Source: Erpobdella octoculata
Lineage: Eukaryota; Annelida; Clitellata; Hirudinida; Erpobdellidae
DNA: 64,000 nucleotides
NCBI GenBank assembly: GCA_963978895.1
Contig: OZ022244.1
Coordinates: forward strand, 8,958,423-9,022,422
Direction: 5' to 3'
The notes below the pieces were generated by a model. The model was not told the origin of the DNA and did no database searches. It worked only from the letters and a program-made list of their open reading frames with translations. The translations under genes were made by a program, and so were the position numbers. Positions 1-13,336 of this stretch are shown here, one piece after another. Each line of letters begins with the position of its first letter. The stretch's first letter is position 1.

Positions 1-3000
1 TGCAAACTTCCAAGAGAATCAGGAAGTCCGGTCAACATATTTCTGCTGACGTCCTGAAATGAAACATTTTTCAAATAACACATTTTCATAATAAAACATT
101 TTCACAATGAAACATTTTCACAATAAAACATTTACAAATTATTTCCTTAATATAATTATCTCTTGTACATAAGTATCTTGTGATAATTCATTCATTCCAT
201 GTACATAAGTATCTTGTTATAATTCATTCATTCCATGTACATAAGTATCTTGTGATAATTCATTCATTCCATGTACATAAGTATCTTGTGATAATTCATT
301 CATTCCATGTACATAAGTATCTTGTGATAATTCATTGATTCCATGTACATAAGCATCTTGTTATAATTCATTCATTGACTTGTACACTCTTTGCTATACA
401 GGCCATTCGAATCAAATTGACATCACCAGTGCTTGCATAGAATGCATAGTAACAAGAAACCTTTTGTAGTTAATGTTTAATAGTTCCAAAGGTAAGAAAG
501 CATGGTAAAAGAAAAAAATTTAAATAAATAAACATTAAAAGTTCAAAATTTGGTTTTACATACAACATTAATGAAAGTTGAACTTCAAGTTGAATATTTC
601 AAACAGCATGGAAATAAAAGAATAAAAGTTTCACTCAGTTTGTCACCAACCACAGTTTCATTTCATGTCATGATTCAATCAAACGACTTTTATGATCACT
701 TTTATGATCGCCTTCAATTCATCCAAGGTTTTTTACAATAATTAAAGCATCATTCAATGAAGAAGAAACATTTCTCGAACTACAAGATCTCAGATAGTTA
801 TGAATATCATTGTGGAAATGCTGGACAAGTTGTACAAAGATTGATCTTCTACTTCACTGTTACCTCAAGGCAAAGGAAAACTCTTTCCAAGTTTCAAAAC
901 TGGCTTAGAAGCTCCTGCTTATTTCAGACAAACTTTGACATACTCAAGAACATTTAATTTCTTCTTCTACAAATCTTATGTTTCATAGGACCAAACAGAA
1001 CTCATAAAATTACTGCTTTTTTATTCTGATATTTTAATTCTCCAAATAAAATGTAAAAAAGTTTCATTTTAAAATTTATAAACTACCAATCTGAAATTTT
1101 TTCTGGTAATTCAGAACTTTATACATTACCAGCCCTTGAAGCGTGTGAGTTTTTTCAGCTAGTCGCAGATGATTTTTAACTTGGAAACGTTTTGGAATGG
1201 TCTTTTTTTTTAATGGCTAAATTTGAAAAAACCGCCTACGAAAAAAACAACCTTTAATGGCTTTATACATTATGAATAAAAATATATTACTATTTTAATT
1301 GGTTTTAATTAAAAAATTATTTCAGTTATTGATAAAAAAATATGAGAACGCACCAGCTCCATAAGTTCCTTGAGTCTACTAACATCTTCAGGTAGTGAAG
1401 ATAGTTTGTTGTTTGAGATGTTCAAAATTTGAAGACATTGCAATTGGCACGCAAATGGAGGAAAAGTTGATAAAAGATTGTGGCTGTCATTTAAAATATA
1501 TGCATAAAAAATATATACATTAACAATATATATTAAAAATAAATATTTATATATACATTATGTTAGCATTAATTCAAAAACATATTAAAACTTGAACACA
1601 TTTAATGTCATTTCCCTCAAATACAACAATGAAAACAACACAATTTTGAATGACCTCATTTCAGTACCAAGTCAGCAACAAGTCATTACCAACCATTTAT
1701 GACAGGAGGAGCAAATATAATTATGCAGCATATATGAGGACCAATTAACCAATTAATCATGATTGATGGGTGTATTTTATTATAATATCATCACTGATTT
1801 TTCTTTAAAAAACCATGCAAACATTATAAAATCTTTTTTTATTATAACACAATATCTTGTGATGAAAATAGTTTGACTTGTTCAACGTGGCCCTAGTCCT
1901 TAGACTACAGTCAAATGCCTTCCCGTCATACCACCAGTACCCACCAAAAAACAAACAATAACAAAAATAATATTCATGTTTTCCATTTTGTCAATAATGA
2001 AAATAAAAATAATTTTGTGCAAAATGTTAATGTTTTAATTTATTAAGTGAAATAATAGACAAACAACTACATCATACAAAAGCAGCTACAAAACAACTAC
2101 ATCACACTTGAAACAACTACATCACCATGCATGAAATAATGATATGATCCTTGAAGTAATGATAATTACCTGAGATTGAGAACAACAAGATGTTTAAGCT
2201 GTGTGATGGAGATGGGAATGGCCTTGATGAAGTTATGATAACAGTTAAGGTGTTCCAGGGAGAGAAAGTTGAACAGAAAACAAGGCAGTTCATTGAGGCA
2301 ATTTTTTGAAAGATCTGAATCATAATATCAGAACAAAAATTAATAAAAATATTAACTGAATCAAAAAATTTCAAAATAAAAGTAAAGCTTATTTTAAATA
2401 TAACTCAAACAGAAAATTGTGTAACTTTAAATAAATAGTTTTTATCTTTAATTATAATTCATTTTCAGATGTATCTTCAAAACTACAGCAACTCAATTTT
2501 AAAACATCATGAAATAAATAAAATTTTTATTTATAACTAATTAAAAAGCCATAGTTCTATATATTTGATAATTTAATCGGTTAAAATATAATAGGGAAGA
2601 AATGCACATCAATCTATAGCTATGAGAAACTGTAAAAATTATCTTTAATTGAAGTTGTTTTGTTACAAGAAGAGCATTTTAAAAGAAAGAACCAATTAAA
2701 ACTGTGCTTTTACAAATGTTTGGCATACTGAAATGTAGTAAAAAACACTACTAATCATCTACTTTTGTTCTTTTGTTGTTATTGATTATAATTTTCTAAC
2801 AAAGTATTTTCATGAAAGAGTATGATTAATATCTATTAAACAACTTAGGTTGAAAACTTTCATGTTTTTAGCTGATTGGTATTTAAGAAGTTGAATTCCA
2901 GTATAAATAAATAGTAATAAAATGTTAAATAACAGCATGACAAAATATAATGAAAAAAAATAATAGTTAATTATTTAAAATGTAAAACAAATAATTATTT

Positions 3001-4731
3001 TGAAGAATTTTTCACTTTGAGCAAGAAATTATTTCTGATAAGACTCAGAGACTCAGACAGAATAAATACTGATTGAATTCAGCATTTAATTAACAAAAAA
3101 CATTTTGTATTGGAAAAATGTTCTTTGATGCTACTTTGAAAAACTATTTGCTAAATCATGAGTAGAATCAAAAGTTATGAAAAATTCAGAATAAGTAAGG
3201 AAGATGTTAAATAAAAATTAAATATATTGAAATGTTTATAAGTTAAATAAAGCGATGTCTCAAATAAATGAAGTATTTGTTGGTTTTGATGTTCCTGGTA
3301 AATTATTTTCAGTTCTGCAGCCAAATATTGGCCAAAACGATTTTCAAAATTCACTTCTGCACTAGAATATTTTACATTAAATAATTTGCACTTGACTCTA
3401 TATTCATTTTGTTTTATGAGTGTATTTCTTATTTCAAGACAGAAAAAAATAAAATGTCTAAAAGACATCAAGCTAGATAACCAAAATACAGAAATAATGT
3501 AAGAGATTTCACAGAAAAGTTAGGGCTTTATATGGAAAAGTTTGTAATGTGATTACTGTTTTTTGGTGAATGAAGAGTGGTGAACAAAAGATAATAAAGG
3601 TGGTGCTAACATTTAAAAAGATTTTTATAAATTTTGAAACTCTGGAGCTTTAATTATACAAAGTTCATACCAACAATTTTGCAACTGTTTATTTAGAATT
3701 TTTACTCCTTTCATGATATAGAACAGAGATTCATAATTCTCTGTTGAATTTAACTCCTGCTGGCTTAAAATAAAAAAGTTTAAAAACTGCTATAAAAGCA
3801 CGTTTACTGATTTAATGAATTTTTTTTGAATATTCAGACAACTGACTGATTATAACTGATACCAAGTGAATCCAATAATCACTTTTTTGTACAATAGTAA
3901 TTTTTATTTACTTTACATTTACATTCATTGCTAGGATTTCATTTGCTACCGTGTGTTAGCCTTAAATTTAAAAGCTTCATGGTTCTGACTCTTACTCGCT
4001 ACCTAGTAGTCTATGTTATCGGAAAATGTAACAAGTAAATTCGTTTTTTCGTGGGGCATGTAAAAGAGCGGCGTCGCCGAGCTCTATAGAAGGTGCTCTA
4101 TAAGTACCTACATTGATTGTTTACTACTATTAATAGTAACTATTAATATATTGGAAACTGAAAAAAGCCTAGTATCTAGTTCTAGTTATTCTAGTTATTC
4201 TAGAATTTACTAGTTCTAGTTTCAATTTTCTTTTCACCATTCAGCTGTTTATGTTATCTGGCTGCTTTAGAAATAATAGAACCAATTGACGAGATGTTCA
4301 TACCTGGTTAGTTATACTATTTATAAGCTATAAACTTAAGTAAGTATCAAATAGTTAAAATAGTATACAATACATTAATCATTAATCAATCAATGAACTA
4401 AAAATAAGTTAACGAATTGTGTTAGTGTTAGTTACTCACAATTCGTTAACTTATTTTTAGTAATTTAGTTGTTATACCACTGAAAGGGCTCATTAATGAA
4501 AGAATTATAAAGTCTATAACTCTATGATAAAACTCAAAACTATGGCATACCTAGATGATGAAGATCAGACAGGTCATAATGAATTATTGATCCAGGTAAA
4601 TCCGTCAAATTTTTACCACTCAGGTACAGCTCCCCAGTTAATTGGGATTCATCTATCAATTTTTCTACAATTTTTGACGATGAAGCCGCATTATCGTGGC
4701 AAAAATCATTATTACGTTCAGAGCGATCCAT
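1..4731 (-). CDS. LRCH-family leucine-rich repeat protein, 5' exons (gene continues left of window)
   Basis: Four coding exons read on the minus strand: 4551-4731 (start codon at 4731), 2170-2314, 1354-1483 and 1-53, all with GT/AG borders and compatible phase. Exon 1 carries a short acidic leader, then a first repeat with LYLSGKNLTDLP and YDLSD. Exon 2 gives DLSKNCLNELP and LEHLNCYHNFIKAIP, exon 3 SHNLLSTFPPF and LNISNNKLSSLPEDV, exon 4 DVSRNMLTGLPDSLGSL. The order and the YDLSD motif fit the N-terminal repeats of LRCH proteins, which in known members end in a calponin-homology domain and act as cytoplasmic/cortical scaffolds (family knowledge; the CH domain is outside this window). Intron 1 is about 2.2 kb and intron 3 holds a 36-bp minisatellite. 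A different LRR protein cannot be fully excluded without the C-terminus. Confidence 0.8.
171..378. repeat. 36-bp minisatellite in intron 3 of the LRCH-like gene
   Basis: About six head-to-tail copies of a 36-bp unit starting TGTACATAAGTATCTTGTGA and ending in ATTCATTCATTCCA; copies differ by single bases (GTGATA versus GTTATA). It lies wholly in intron sequence. Confidence 0.9.
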
Positions 4732-5550
4732 TAAATAAACCGGTAGACCATAGCCATAACATAATCTGAGACCGACCCCACTAAATAACTAATAGAACTG
4801 TATGTAAAAGTGACTAACCATCAATGCTGCCGTTTTAGCGAGTAAAAGTGCCTAAAATAAAATCAAGAAAGTTTTAAAACTTATATAAAAAATTTTAAAC
4901 ATTTAAAAAATGTTAAAATTGGAAACCTAATTTTAAAAAATATTTCAAACAAGTAACCTATGCAAATAAGACACCTAGCAATTTCCAGGCACGTACATTT
5001 CGGAGAGCATTGTCTCCGATTTTCTCCCTTTCCGGATTTCTCCAAACTTGTAAAAAAAACTATATTTACAGACAACTCAAACTAGAAATAATTCAATGCG
5101 TGTTAAAATCTTTTAGAAACAAGTAGACAATTTTTATCTAAGTCCAATAAAGGTCATTTTGTCAAGTTCTGATTTTTTATTTCAAAACAATACACAACAA
5201 CTGCCATTAAAGACATATCTAGAGAATAGGCTGTGGCGTGTCCAAAAATTCCTGGTGGAGAATACAGGTACCCTACGTTACTTTCAAAAAATATCACTAA
5301 AAAAGCTGATTAACCGGGGGCGGTAGTATTTTTCCATAAAATCACACTTTCTTCTTTCAAAAAATCTGATGTTGGGGATAGTCGTAGGTCTTCTATTAAA
5401 ATTATACTTTTAATTACGGTCATATAAAAAACCGGGATATTCCAGCCAAAAAATTAATTGATACTCTGGTGGGGGATGTATCTCTCCCTGGATCTGGATC
5501 CGTCCCGCCTAAGATTAGGGGATGCATTCCCACGACCAGATTGATAATAA
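4732..5550. other. Upstream region of the LRCH-like gene, no gene seen
   Basis: No convincing coding exon on either strand. This should include the promoter of the minus-strand LRCH-like gene, but no core element is clear. From about 5220 the base composition becomes that of the decayed repeat which follows. Confidence 0.5.
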
Positions 5551-6545
5551 AAATTATTTTTGTGCTAAAACGCCTCCATCATAGGAACGTGAAATTTGGA
5601 ACTTATATAGCGTATATATTTTATAGCGTAAATACTTAGCAAGCATCCACTAAGAAAGGGTTTTGAAAAATTTGCTCCTGAGGAAATCAAACAGTTTGAA
5701 ACATGCGTTTTTTCTAAAAAAAAAAACGCATATCTAAAAAACACTTGGCGTATTCGGACTCGATTCCATTCACGAATAAATGAGAGTGCCAGTGCAAACT
5801 TACAGACATAAAACTGAAAAAAAATTAAAAAAACCGCCATCTTTGAACACCAATAAATCCATATCCGGAATACAAATTCGAAAAATTCTTCTCCCATCAG
5901 ATGGTCAACTCCGCCTCGCCAATTTCGAGCCAGTCGAGCCTGGATAAAAGAGGAGGGACAGTTAAAAGGATCAAACTTTGATCCACGACAGGAAGTACAT
6001 ATGTGCTTCCTACATACAGCCAATCCAGTCTTAAAACACTTGGTGTAAAGGACTATAAACTATCATAAAAAAACATCAGATGGTCCCATTCAGGGGTTGT
6101 CTTCTCATGTAGATTGCAGCTCCGTTTCGCCTGATGGGGCAGCGTGGTCAAAACATAGTGCCGAATCCGGGGTACCCATTTTCGAGCGCTCATAACTCCG
6201 GAACCGGAAGTCACGTGACCCTGCAATTCAAACTCGAGTTAGGGCACATGGACCCCTATGTTCCTTTTGAGTTTGGTTTTTCAAGGAGATATTCGACGTC
6301 GACTCCGCAAGCGTTTATAGCCCAAAAGCGAAAAAAACCGCCATCTTTGAAAGCCCATAAATCCATATCCGGAATACACTTGGCGTATTCGGACTCGATT
6401 CCATGCAAAATAAATGAGAGTGCAAACTTACAGACATGAAACAGAAAAAAATTGACAAAAAGCGCAATTTTTTAACGCCCATAAATCCCTCTACCTTATA
6501 AAATGTACAAATTATAGCTTTAATGTTTAAATTCAAAGCCAAATA
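5551..6545. repeat. Decayed Helitron-like repeat with an internal duplication
   Basis: Positions 5570-5690 resemble the 5' part of the elements near 10500 and 60413 (shared GTGAAATTTGGAACTTATAT and CCACTAAGAAAGG). A block of roughly 130 bp occurs twice, about 5745-5875 and 6325-6470, sharing CCGCCATCTTTGAA, AAATCCATATCCGGAATACA and TTGGCGTATTCGGACTCGAT. Between them is a GC-richer segment with no recognisable protein. Open frames here show no family motifs and are not annotated as genes. Confidence 0.6.
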
Positions 6546-6625
6546 AAATCTATTAAATAATTACACAGTTGAAAGTTTTAAACTATAAACTCTCAAGTAA
6601 GTACAACAAAAACATAGGCCTTTTC
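6470..6625. repeat. Fragment shared with the hAT remnant at 21.4 kb
   Basis: This stretch resembles 21397-21505 in the same orientation: both contain TTTAATGTTT, TTCAAAGCCAAAT, AATTACACAGTTGAAA and AAGTACAACAAAAACATAG. The second copy lies just inside a hAT-type terminus, so this is probably the end region of the same family. Confidence 0.6.
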
Positions 6626-7458
6626 ATATTTAAATGAAAATTCGAACTACGACTTCAAAAATTTAACAAATAATGCAAATAAAACCTTCGGTATAGTCCA
6701 GGAGAATTAAAAAAAAGCTGGCATAATTGGAAGCAAAGCAGTTAGATATTTTGTTTTTTAGGTATATGTGTTAGCAACAATTAGTTAAAAATCCACCCTT
6801 CCAACTCATCGTATAAAAAAATTACAGACGATTTTCAAAATCGGCCTTAAAATCGGTAAAATAATTGAATATGCCAGCTCTTTTAATCCAATTAAATGAA
6901 AATAACTACAGTTTAAACTGAATGCTTTATTGTTACTTATTGCATGATATACAAACATTAATAATTATCAATAAAAATAAAAAAATACAAATAAACTGAT
7001 TTATGGAGCCGTTTTTTCCTAAAATATACAATATATCAGCTCTTAAAATCCATTTAAATAAAAATAACTCAATCTATAGATGAAAACTACCTAATGCAAA
7101 ATATACATAAGTTAAAATTTGTCTCGCAACATTATATACGGATACAAATAAACTACTGCATTATGCCGTTTTTGACTAAATGTGCAAAAAAACTAAGATT
7201 ATTATGAAAATTGCTTGTTACATACTATTTAATATACACATATTAAAAAGCATACATATAAATCCATAAATAATTTCCAATTTCAACATACAATAAAAAA
7301 CAAGTAAATTAAAAACGAATTTTTAAAACCAATGCTCTTATATGTAATTAAAACACAAATTTTGCAATCAATTTTTTCTTATATTACTCTTTTATTTTAT
7401 GTTAAAGTCGAAATATCTTAATTATATCGAAATATCGAAATTAATTAAAATTATCTAA
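6626..7458. other. AT-rich intergenic stretch
   Basis: Low-complexity AT-rich DNA without coding frames, RNA-like structures or repeat boundaries that I could recognise. Confidence 0.5.
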
Positions 7459-8126
7459 ATTAATTGACTTATTGTAAAACTAATAATTGAATATTGCATT
7501 GTCTTCTATTTTAAGCATGTATGCAAAATTTGAAAAAATCTAACATCAGGAAGTGACTCAAAAATTGATTGCAAGATTTGAAACAGACAGAGAAACAAAC
7601 AGACAGACAGAGAAACAGAGACGACGAGTTAATAAAAGCATTGGTAATAATAATAAAAATATCATCAAAAAGCATCGAATTTAAATATCTCAACTATTTT
7701 CATGAAAATTTCGTACACGCTTGAGAATCGCGGTCAGTGAGTGTGGTTCGTGTTAACTTGGTAAAATAGTCTGCCAGTCGGTTAGCGTTTTGTGGTCAAG
7801 AAAACCCTCAAGAAAACCCTCCAGAAAACCCTCAAGAAAACCCTCAAGAAAACCCTCAAGAAAACCCTCAAGAAAACCCTCAAGAAACCCCTCGATAAAA
7901 TCCTCAAGAAAATTAACTAAATTAATTGACTTATTGTAAAACTAATAATTGAATATCGCATTGTCTTCTATCTTGAGCATGTATGCAAAATTTGAAAAAA
8001 ATCTATCATCAGGAAGTGACTCAAAAATTGATTGCAAGATTTGAAACAGACAGAGAAACAGACAGAGAAACAGACAGAGAAACAGACAGAGAAACAGAGC
8101 CGACGAGTTAATAAAAGCATTGGTAA
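7459..8126. repeat. About 190-bp direct repeat pair around a 12-bp minisatellite
   Basis: Two copies of the same sequence (about 7459-7647 and 7921-8126) share TTGACTTATTGTAAAACTAA, AGGAAGTGACTCAAAAATTG and a (ACAGACAGAGAA)-type run. Between them, 7795-7915, is a 12-bp minisatellite of unit AAGAAAACCCTC, about nine copies. Short frames over the repeats translate to repetitive cysteine/leucine strings and are not taken as genes. Confidence 0.75.
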
Positions 8127-8310
8127 AAAACAAAGAAAAGCAACAAAAACACCTAAAAATAACAATTTCTTTATTTCCCGCCCTGTGTCCTTTGTCTGTG
8201 TGCCTATATCCCTTTTGTTTGGTTATATAAAGTTTGTATGGTAGGTCCAGTAGTACAATTTCTTTAAAATAATGAATAAGAATTTCAGTTAGACCACTGT
8301 AAATAAAGCC

Positions 8311-10465
8311 TCACGTTAAATTTGCATCCCGATCGGAGACGCTCAGATCATCATTATCAGAAGTAGTCAAAAACTCCATTTTCAATATTGATTCCAAAAG
8401 CAAAGCAAACAAAGCTGACTCTACTAAAAAGTGGCCACGTAGTGCTCTAGCCACTGCCTTCCCTGTCATCATGTGAGTTATGGCTATGGGTCCATAACAG
8501 CACTGCAGCGCTTCTGTCAAACCTGAGCCAGCCATGACATGACCAATGCTGCCCAAATTATTCATCAAGACATGAAACCCACCTAGACGACATACTATGC
8601 TCAGTTTGGATGAATGCACAATATCAACAGCCTTTAACCACAGCGGCTGGTCGAAAGTCACACAAGCCGTTGGAATGTTGAGCTTTTGAGCCTGGCGTTC
8701 TATGAAAGTTAACGTGGAAAAAATACAAGACACGTCATTAGGGTTCAAATCAATAATCGGAAGCATGTCTGATGATGATCTGAAATCTCCGTCAGGTTTA
8801 CAAGCATGTTCCATAAAGCCGGACCAATTTGGCCTTTGCTGATCTTCATCTAAGCACAAGATACCAATTTTCCAGGCAAGTTCCAAGTTTAAAGAAGGAG
8901 GCAGCACAGAAGGAAAATTTAAGTGAGAAATGGGCTTGAAAGACATCAATGATAATGATGACTTGTCGGGGAATGTGTAACCCAATATAGGAATACCTCG
9001 GTTTTTCACAACACAACTGGATTTTAGGCGTGACAATCGAGGTACAGCTGATTCAGCATAGTGTCCTGACCCTAATCGATTACACGGAGTAGACATTGAT
9101 ATGATGCCCATGCCGTGAAAGGTTCCATCTAAAGTGATAATGTTGTGGTCAAGATTATCACCAGACCATTGCATAAAACAGTGAGGAAAAGACTGAGGAG
9201 TATCAGGGGAGTCATTCTGAACCACTGATTGTTTAAAAAGTTTAACTTCATCATATGAAATTGAAAATCCCAACCGTGACAGCAAATCAAGCAGCCATCT
9301 AGATCCAAAGGCGTGATCTAAACTAACTCCAACGCCAAACAAAATTGGAGAGATAAGAGATCTTTGTCTTGCCCCCTGCACAATAGAATGACATATGGAA
9401 ACTTGTTTCATTTCATTACAAACAATATTTTCTATTAAGATTTTCAACAAACTAGGAATCCACCTTTTGGCATTTTCAATATTTGAGAAAGCATCAGTTC
9501 CTGGATACGTTTCATTTGAGGACATCTCCCTTATTTGAGCTCTTATCAATTTTGCTGCTGCCACTATGATACTTTCACTCTCATCTTCTATGCTACTCTT
9601 TTTTTCAGCATACAATTGGTTAGTTATAATGTGAGATGCCATGTTACAAAAGCAAATAACATTTTTCCGACCACAAATTTCGGCAAAAAATATTCGTTTT
9701 ATATGTTTTCATGAATACACTTCACCATCTTCCGATAATTCTTGCATTTAATTTGTATTTCAGCTATCGTATAAATTCCTTGATCTTCTTCTTATAACCA
9801 GTCACACAGTTTTTCAAAAGTAATTAACATGTTGTTATCTGGATGTCGACCTGGATGGTTTCGGCCAGCGGTATTATCTCCGACATGTGATGATCTACAT
9901 TTTAGGAGCACAGAAAAACACACTCTGTGGTAACGAGCTTCTTCAGCTGGTAAGCCATTGCATGAATTTAACCTACCAAGAACTTCTACACTCCATGCAT
10001 CATTTCTTTTGTGGCAAGTTTCAATTATAGTTTCTCTGAATTTCAATGTCATCACAGTACTTGATTCTTCTTTTAAATGTTTTCTACTTTCTCCAAAAAC
10101 TATTTTTCCACACAAAAAACAATGTTGCTTCCAATTGAAAGTGTCGACAGATGATCGTAATAATTTACACTTAAAATTCTCTTGATCAACACCAACACCT
10201 TCTGTATGCTGCTCATTCTTTCGTTGCAATTGATCAAAACTTCTTTTGTTAGTGTAGTCTCTCCGGCAATGATCATGAACATTAGCTACATTTGGTTTAT
10301 TTAACTGTTAAATTTTAACAGATACTCTGTTAACTGTTTATCACCACGTAAAACGCTGAATTGACATAACGTTTCAATACCTTTAACACCTAGTGTAACC
10401 ATCTTGACTGTATCACAGACGTTGTCGGAACGGAATTCAGTTCGACAAATTAAACATTTAGTTCA
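8311..10465 (-). pseudogene. Broken gene of an unidentified, probably mobile, protein family
   Basis: A long minus-strand coding region is recognisable in pieces. From about 10465 it reads a CLIC zinc-ligand pair and then, after a frame change near 10305, VHDHCRRDYTNKRSFD, the FNWKQHCFLCGKI cysteine pair and RYHRVCFSVLL, ending at a stop at 9792. Coding then continues past that stop (EEDQGIYTIAEIQ), changes frame near 9675 (ICGRKNVICFCNMASHI) and runs open to 8311 over 443 codons, with QWSGDNLDHNIITLDGTFHGMGI as a central motif. I recall proteins with this cysteine-rich head and the DN-x-DHN motif as repetitive, uncharacterised families in cnidarian and other invertebrate genomes; I cannot name the enzyme. 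At least two stops and two frameshifts make this copy dead. Confidence 0.7.
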
Positions 10466-10499
10466 CCCATTTCGAAAAAGAACAATAAAAACTCCAAAA

Positions 10500-11591
10500 A
10501 ATAGATATTTTACAAAATAACGTGAAATTTGAAACTTATATTACTTTTATTGCATAAGCATCCACTAAGAAAGGATTTTTGAAAATTTTGCTCCTGAGAG
10601 GAAGAAACTGGAAAACAAACCTTTTTCTAAAACAATGTATATCTTGAAAACCAAAAATGAGGAGATTTTGAAATTTGGTGTATGGATTCTTCTTGAAAAA
10701 TAAAAAGATACGTGTTTCTCCATTTTTTGAAAATTCGGTTTCCCGGACCTCAAATGTGGGTTGGAAAATTGGGTTATTTGGTTTTTAAAGTAGCTGCTAC
10801 TCAAAAACTGTTAATGCTACAGGAGTAAAAATTAGTATTTAGTTTCTACTCCAAAAATAATGAAATACGTGTTTTAGCATTTTTTGAAAATTTGGTTTCA
10901 AGGACTTCATATGTGGGGTGGAAAATAGGGTTATTTGTTTTTTAAAGTAACTGCTACTCAAAAACTGTAAATAGCACAGATGTAAAAATTAGTATTTAGT
11001 TTTTATTCTAAAAATAAAGATATACGTGTTTTACCATTTTTTAAAAATTTGGTTTCCAGGACCTCAAATGTGGGGTGGAAAATAAGGTTATTTGGTTTTT
11101 AATGTAACTTCTACTTGAAAACATTAGATGCTACAGGAGTAAAAATTAGTATTTGGTTTCTACTCTAGAAATAATGATATACGTGTTTTACCATTTTTTG
11201 AAAATTTGGTTTCCAGGACTTCAAATATGGGGTGGAAAATATGGTTACTTGGTTTTTAAAGTAACTGCTACTCAAAAACTGTAAATGCTACAAAAGTAAA
11301 ATTAGTATTTAGTTTCTACTCTAAAAATAATGATATACGTGTTTCACCATTTTTTGAAAATTTGGTTTCCAGGACCTCAAATGTGAAGTGGAAAAAGGGT
11401 TATTTAATTTTAAAATAACTGCTACTCAAGAACTGTAAGTGCTACAAATGTGAAAATTAGTATTTTGAGGTTTTGTGCCGGTTAGAAGTAGATGAGTTCA
11501 GTTTATCACCGGACGTACTGGCCAAGCCGTTATTTTAGGGTCTTCATACGGCCCTCTAAAAAACCCGGGCAACGCCGGGTATCTCCGCTAG
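10500..11591 (+). mobile_element. Helitron-like non-autonomous element with 157-bp internal tandem repeats
   Basis: The right end has the form of a Helitron 3' terminus: a CCCGGGCAACGCCGGG hairpin, ten bases, then CTAG at 11588-11591 followed by T. The interior is a tandem array: the motif TTTGGTTTCCAGGAC recurs near 10735, 10893, 11050, 11208 and 11362, a period of about 157 bp. The same array occurs at 60.6-61.4 kb. The 5' end is not clear; the sequence begins resembling the 60.4-kb copy near 10500. No coding sequence of its own. Confidence 0.7.
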
Positions 11592-12162
<571 letters not shown>

Positions 12163-12164
<2 letters not shown>

Positions 12165-12239
12165 ACATACATACATACATACATACATACATACATACAT
12201 ACATACATACATACATACATACATACATACATACATACA

Positions 12240-12269
<30 letters not shown>
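12163..12269. repeat. (ATAC)n microsatellite
   Basis: About 26 units of CATA/ATAC. It interrupts the Penelope-like coding fragment that follows on the minus strand. Confidence 0.97.
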
Positions 12270-12270
<1 letters not shown>

Positions 12271-12271
12271 T

Positions 12272-12665
12272 TAAGATATCATTGTACAAAATTTCAAGTT
12301 CGGTTTGTTTGTGTAGTTGATCATAAGGTTTACGTAAATGATAATTATAACCGAGCATTAAAAAGTCACATTCATCGTCAGACAATTTATAATCGGACAA
12401 ATTAACGTATGTAGCACAATTTTGTTTAAATAGTAACAGACCTCCATACAATCGAGAAAGTTTTTTAACAATTTTAACTTCCTTCACACGTTCGGATTTC
12501 GTAAAGTGTTCGTTGACAAGTTGGAGGAATTTATGGACGTCTGTACCAAAGTTGTCTTCTGTGGTTGTAGACATTTCTTCTGCGTACCTTGCCTGTAATT
12601 CTTTAAGTTCTCGTTCTTTCTGCACAATCTGAGATTGTAGAAGATCTTCAACTTTTGCATTTTTG
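12272..12665 (-). pseudogene. Penelope-like retroelement fragment (N-terminal region)
   Basis: The minus strand encodes about 130 residues without a stop: a Gln/Glu-rich helix (QKERELKELQARYAEEM), then KKLSRLYGGLLLF, VNLSDYKLSDDECDFLMLGY and [13 protein letters not shown]. The pattern of a basic helix followed by NLS-x-LS-DE-x-LLxLG and TELE is what I recall from the region upstream of the reverse transcriptase in Penelope-like elements. No RT or GIY-YIG part is present; the frame runs into the (ATAC)n tract. A different retroelement is possible. Confidence 0.5.
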
Positions 12666-12711
12666 CAGTATATATATATATATAAATGTATTTATTTCAC
12701 TGAAATAAATA

Positions 12712-12841
12712 AATAAATACGTTAAATCCGGCTCCAAATCCGGCTCCAAATCCGGCCATCAAATCCGGCCGGAGCCGGATTTCACCGGATTCGGAAAAAT
12801 GGCCGGTTTTCGGCCGGGGCCGGTTTTCGGTGCAACCCTAA
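12712..12841. mobile_element. Terminus of a hAT-type MITE rich in CCGGCC
   Basis: A GC-rich block of inverted CCGGC motifs (AAATCCGGCTCCAAATCCGG repeats, then the inverse CCGGAGCCGGATTT) ends in GGTGCAACCCTA. Reversed, this is TAGGGTTGCACC, a hAT-like terminal form. The opposite end was not located. Confidence 0.4.
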
Positions 12842-13317
12842 TTAAAATATAAGTTGATTTGTGTAAATAAGGGTAAAGAGGCCAGTTTTACGGTACCATA
12901 GTTACATCATCAAGTGTATCATGTGTTCCTCTCTTCGTAACCAACAAATGCTGTTTCAGTCACGTGAGAAACTACTGCATTGAACTCTTGAAAGTATACT
13001 GCAAACAAGATCACATGAAAATCATTGATGCATATGATAACAAAAGAGGCGTTTACAATGGTTTCTCTATAAAAACTGTCAACTAACTGAAATTGGCAGA
13101 ATCTAGTGACTGCAGATCTCACAGAAGAAGGTTACTGTTTAATAATATACTTATATATGTGTTATAGTCTTTTGCATATAGAAAACTGCTTTGTGATTTA
13201 AAATATGAGTTACAAGTGTCATATTTTAGATGAAATATAATACAACTAATTTTATTAAATAAAAAATGTTGGAGCTATATGAATGTTTTCTAAATAATGA
13301 ATATTGTTTAAATGCTT

Positions 13318-13336
13318 TTTTGTGGCAGACGATAAG
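13318..13336 (+). promoter_or_regulatory. Possible splice acceptor just before the cathepsin start codon
   Basis: TTTTTTGTGGCAG followed by ACGATAAG and the ATG looks like an intron acceptor, so the 5' leader may be spliced, either to an upstream non-coding exon (a candidate donor lies near 13128) or to a trans-spliced leader. This is inference from the local sequence only. Confidence 0.35.

Noticed and set aside
171..378. Regular direct repeats resembling a CRISPR array
   Set aside because: Units are contiguous without unique spacers, in an intron of an animal gene.
3175..3471. 98-codon minus-strand frame in LRCH intron 1
   Set aside because: No family motif, AT-rich composition, no splice context; probably chance.
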